The notes beneath the pieces were generated by a model. It had not been told where the DNA came from. It did no database searches and worked only from the letters and a program-made list of their open reading frames with translations. DNA of 64,000 nt from CAYSWV01 sp964434865 (GTDB lineage: Bacteria; Cyanobacteriota; Cyanobacteriia; Thermostichales; Thermostichaceae): the NCBI GenBank assembly GCA_964434865.1, contig CAYSWV010000002.1:1-64000 (forward strand), written 5' to 3'. The position numbers and the translations under genes were made by a program. Position 1 is the first letter of the stretch. Each line of letters starts with the position of its first letter. Below, one piece after another: positions 62,808-64,000 of this stretch.

Positions 62808-63905
62808 ATGACTCCTAGGTTTGACTTCATGCTGCCACCTCTCGATCGACTCCATCTCGAAGTCACTAATGTTTGTAACTTTAAATGTGAATTCTGCCCA
62901 GATGCGATTATGAATCGGAAGCGCGGGCACATGGATTTCCAGCTACTGGAGCAGATCTTAGATGAGGTAAGTCACCAGAACCTGGCTAAGATCGTCACGT
63001 TTCACTTGATGGGTGAACCCATGATCTACCCGGCTATATTTGAGGGGATGACACTAGCTGCGGCCCGCGGGATCAACTTGCATCTCACAACCAACGGCAG
63101 CACGTTTGCAATATGGCCGGATCATATTGATCGTTTGATAGCCACTCCGATCCCTAAGGTGACGATCTCCCTACAAACCCCTGATCCAGATACCTTTACC
63201 ATTCGGGGCGCACCACCTAAGCTATCCCCTGAATGTTACTTTGATGGGATCACACGTTATATCCAAGCTCATCTCCGATCCGATTCAACCACTCGGGTTC
63301 ATCTGAAGTTTTTAGATACAACACCTCATCCGTTCTTAGTGCCCCACAAAGCTCTATCTGTGATTGATGGCCGACAGGCTATGCAACAAGAGTTAATGAG
63401 TTGGGCTACCCGGCTCTTAGCTCCGATCGAGTCCGCTCCTAGTCAGGCGTGGTGTCAGACTCAAATTCAACGGCATCGCCCTGGTCAGTGGCAAGTGATA
63501 GCTCTAGATGACAGACTTGCCTTTGAGACGTTTCCACTAGATAGCTGGGGGAATGTGGAGTCCGATCAAGTGTTTCCTGCGTCCTTTGGCTATTGCAACG
63601 GCGCTTCCCTCCAAGCTGGTATTCTCTACGATGGAACGGTAGTGCCCTGTTGTAAAGATTATGAGGGTCTGATCCCCTTAGGCCATCTCAAGGATCAGTC
63701 TTTGCAAGCCATCTTAGAGGGTCAAACAGCTTGTGCTTTGAAGCAAGGATTCAGTCACTTTAAAGTTGAACATCCAGTCTGCCAGCGTTGCATGGGGGGG
63801 GACACACGGCAAAAGGCCTGGTTGCGACAGGTGGGTTCGATTGCTTATTTCAAGCTGTACCGCCCGCTGATGCAAACTCTAGTGCCGGGGTGGGGTGAGG
63901 TCTAA
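62808..63905 (+). CDS. Radical SAM protein with SPASM-like C-terminus
   Basis: A 365-residue radical SAM enzyme. The first iron-sulfur site is CNFKCEFC (about residues 22-29), after the EVT motif typical of the family. Helices follow the MGEPMI segment (GEPM). The C-terminal part has a cysteine set GYCNG, PCCKDY and CQRCMGG, consistent with a SPASM domain carrying auxiliary clusters. SPASM proteins include peptide maturases and sugar or cofactor modification enzymes. No precursor peptide gene is visible next to it. Function and substrate are open. The 27-base overlap with the partial gene on the other strand is unconfirmed. Confidence 0.88.
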   Translation: MTPRFDFMLPPLDRLHLEVTNVCNFKCEFCPDAIMNRKRGHMDFQLLEQILDEVSHQNLAKIVTFHLMGEPMIYPAIFEGMTLAAARGINLHLTTNGSTFAIWPDHIDRLIATPIPKVTISLQTPDPDTFTIRGAPPKLSPECYFDGITRYIQAHLRSDSTTRVHLKFLDTTPHPFLVPHKALSVIDGRQAMQQELMSWATRLLAPIESAPSQAWCQTQIQRHRPGQWQVIALDDRLAFETFPLDSWGNVESDQVFPASFGYCNGASLQAGILYDGTVVPCCKDYEGLIPLGHLKDQSLQAILEGQTACALKQGFSHFKVEHPVCQRCMGGDTRQKAWLRQVGSIAYFKLYRPLMQTLVPGWGEV

Positions 63906-64000
63906 GTTAAAGTCTGTTTTGTGCTCTCGTTCTCGCCGAATCAAGTAATCAACAAGCCGATCTAATCGTTCTACAGCAGCGGTTGTTGAGGCTAGCATGT
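63879..64000 (-). CDS. Partial CDS at the right edge
   Basis: Reading the minus strand, the frame is open from the window edge to a stop at 63879-63881. It contains ...LASTTAAVERLDRLVDYLIR and RREREHKTDFNLDLTPP. The amphipathic, charged pattern looks like the end of a real protein. The family cannot be judged, and the 27-base overlap with the radical SAM gene makes it uncertain. Confidence 0.35.
   Translation of the reverse strand, partial: MLASTTAAVERLDRLVDYLIRREREHKTDFNLDLTPPRH

Overview
The window looks like a chromosomal segment of a cyanobacterium of uncertain genus. The evidence is the mix of gene families: multi-PAS hybrid Ser/Thr-His kinases, REC proteins with the cyanobacterial RFRKKIRGG signature, a three-S1-domain ribosomal protein S1, a cyanobacterial-type HNH protein and an MlaE/Ycf63-type permease. 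I see no rRNA, tRNA or CRISPR array. A 100-N block at 34488-34587 shows this is a draft assembly.

Region 1 (1-6.9 kb) is a metal-regulated island. hisI, folE and sufE, then a FeoB-like GTPase/permease with a flavoprotein, lie on the minus strand; a second flavoprotein diverges from them. Four Fur/Zur-type boxes punctuate it. FolE and HisI are zinc enzymes and HisI here lacks the usual HisE half, so a zinc-limitation (Zur) regulon is the most economical reading, though Fur cannot be excluded. All three HIP1 (GCGATCGC) sites of the window fall here. Just beyond it, at about 7.56-7.89 kb, is a decayed IS5-type transposase C-terminus. This fits an acquired island or a rearrangement edge.

Region 2 (7.9-15.8 kb) is a ureide/amide catabolic and uptake module: amidase, Asp/Glu/hydantoin racemase, M20 N-carbamoyl hydrolase, a complete DctPQM TRAP transporter, a GntR/FCD regulator and an allophanate-hydrolase-C-terminus-like protein. 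Three copies of a TGTATAC-N-GTATACA palindrome precede the divergent racemase/carbamoylase promoter, dctP and gntR, which gives a candidate operator and regulon. The substrate is not known.

Region 3 (16.6-33.0 kb) is a signalling block: a dCache-HAMP-SpoIIE phosphatase, a small secreted repeat peptide with a lipoprotein esterase, a REC-GGDEF protein, a 3011-residue Ser/Thr kinase-AAA-GAF-nine-PAS-histidine kinase (catalytic HxD reads HKN), and a REC-GGDEF-EAL gene broken by one frameshift and one nonsense codon.

Region 4 (33-44.9 kb) holds a GT2 glycosyltransferase, an AglD/LPG-synthase-like membrane protein split by an assembly gap that I can resolve as a 55-bp contig overlap, a ferredoxin, a REC-histidine kinase, and a peptidoglycan-recycling pair (serine hydrolase plus a single-chain AnmK-MurQ fusion). 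Ribosomal protein S1, Obg and an SH3 protein follow.

Region 5 (44.9-51 kb) is an exopolysaccharide cluster: a Wzc-like protein without a Walker A lysine, a sugar transferase, a WecG/TagA glycosyltransferase with a C-terminal MshEN-like (c-di-GMP receptor type) domain, RfbC and a polysaccharide deacetylase. The MshEN-like domain suggests direct c-di-GMP control of polysaccharide synthesis, in a window that also encodes GGDEF and EAL proteins.

Region 6 (51-64 kb) holds housekeeping and orphan genes: prfC, an AspT-like transporter, an MlaE permease, a YegI-type kinase, a sulfotransferase, two HNH proteins, BolA, a REC-SpoIIE phosphatase, HrcA and a radical SAM/SPASM protein. Short tandem duplications are common throughout, both inside genes and between them.
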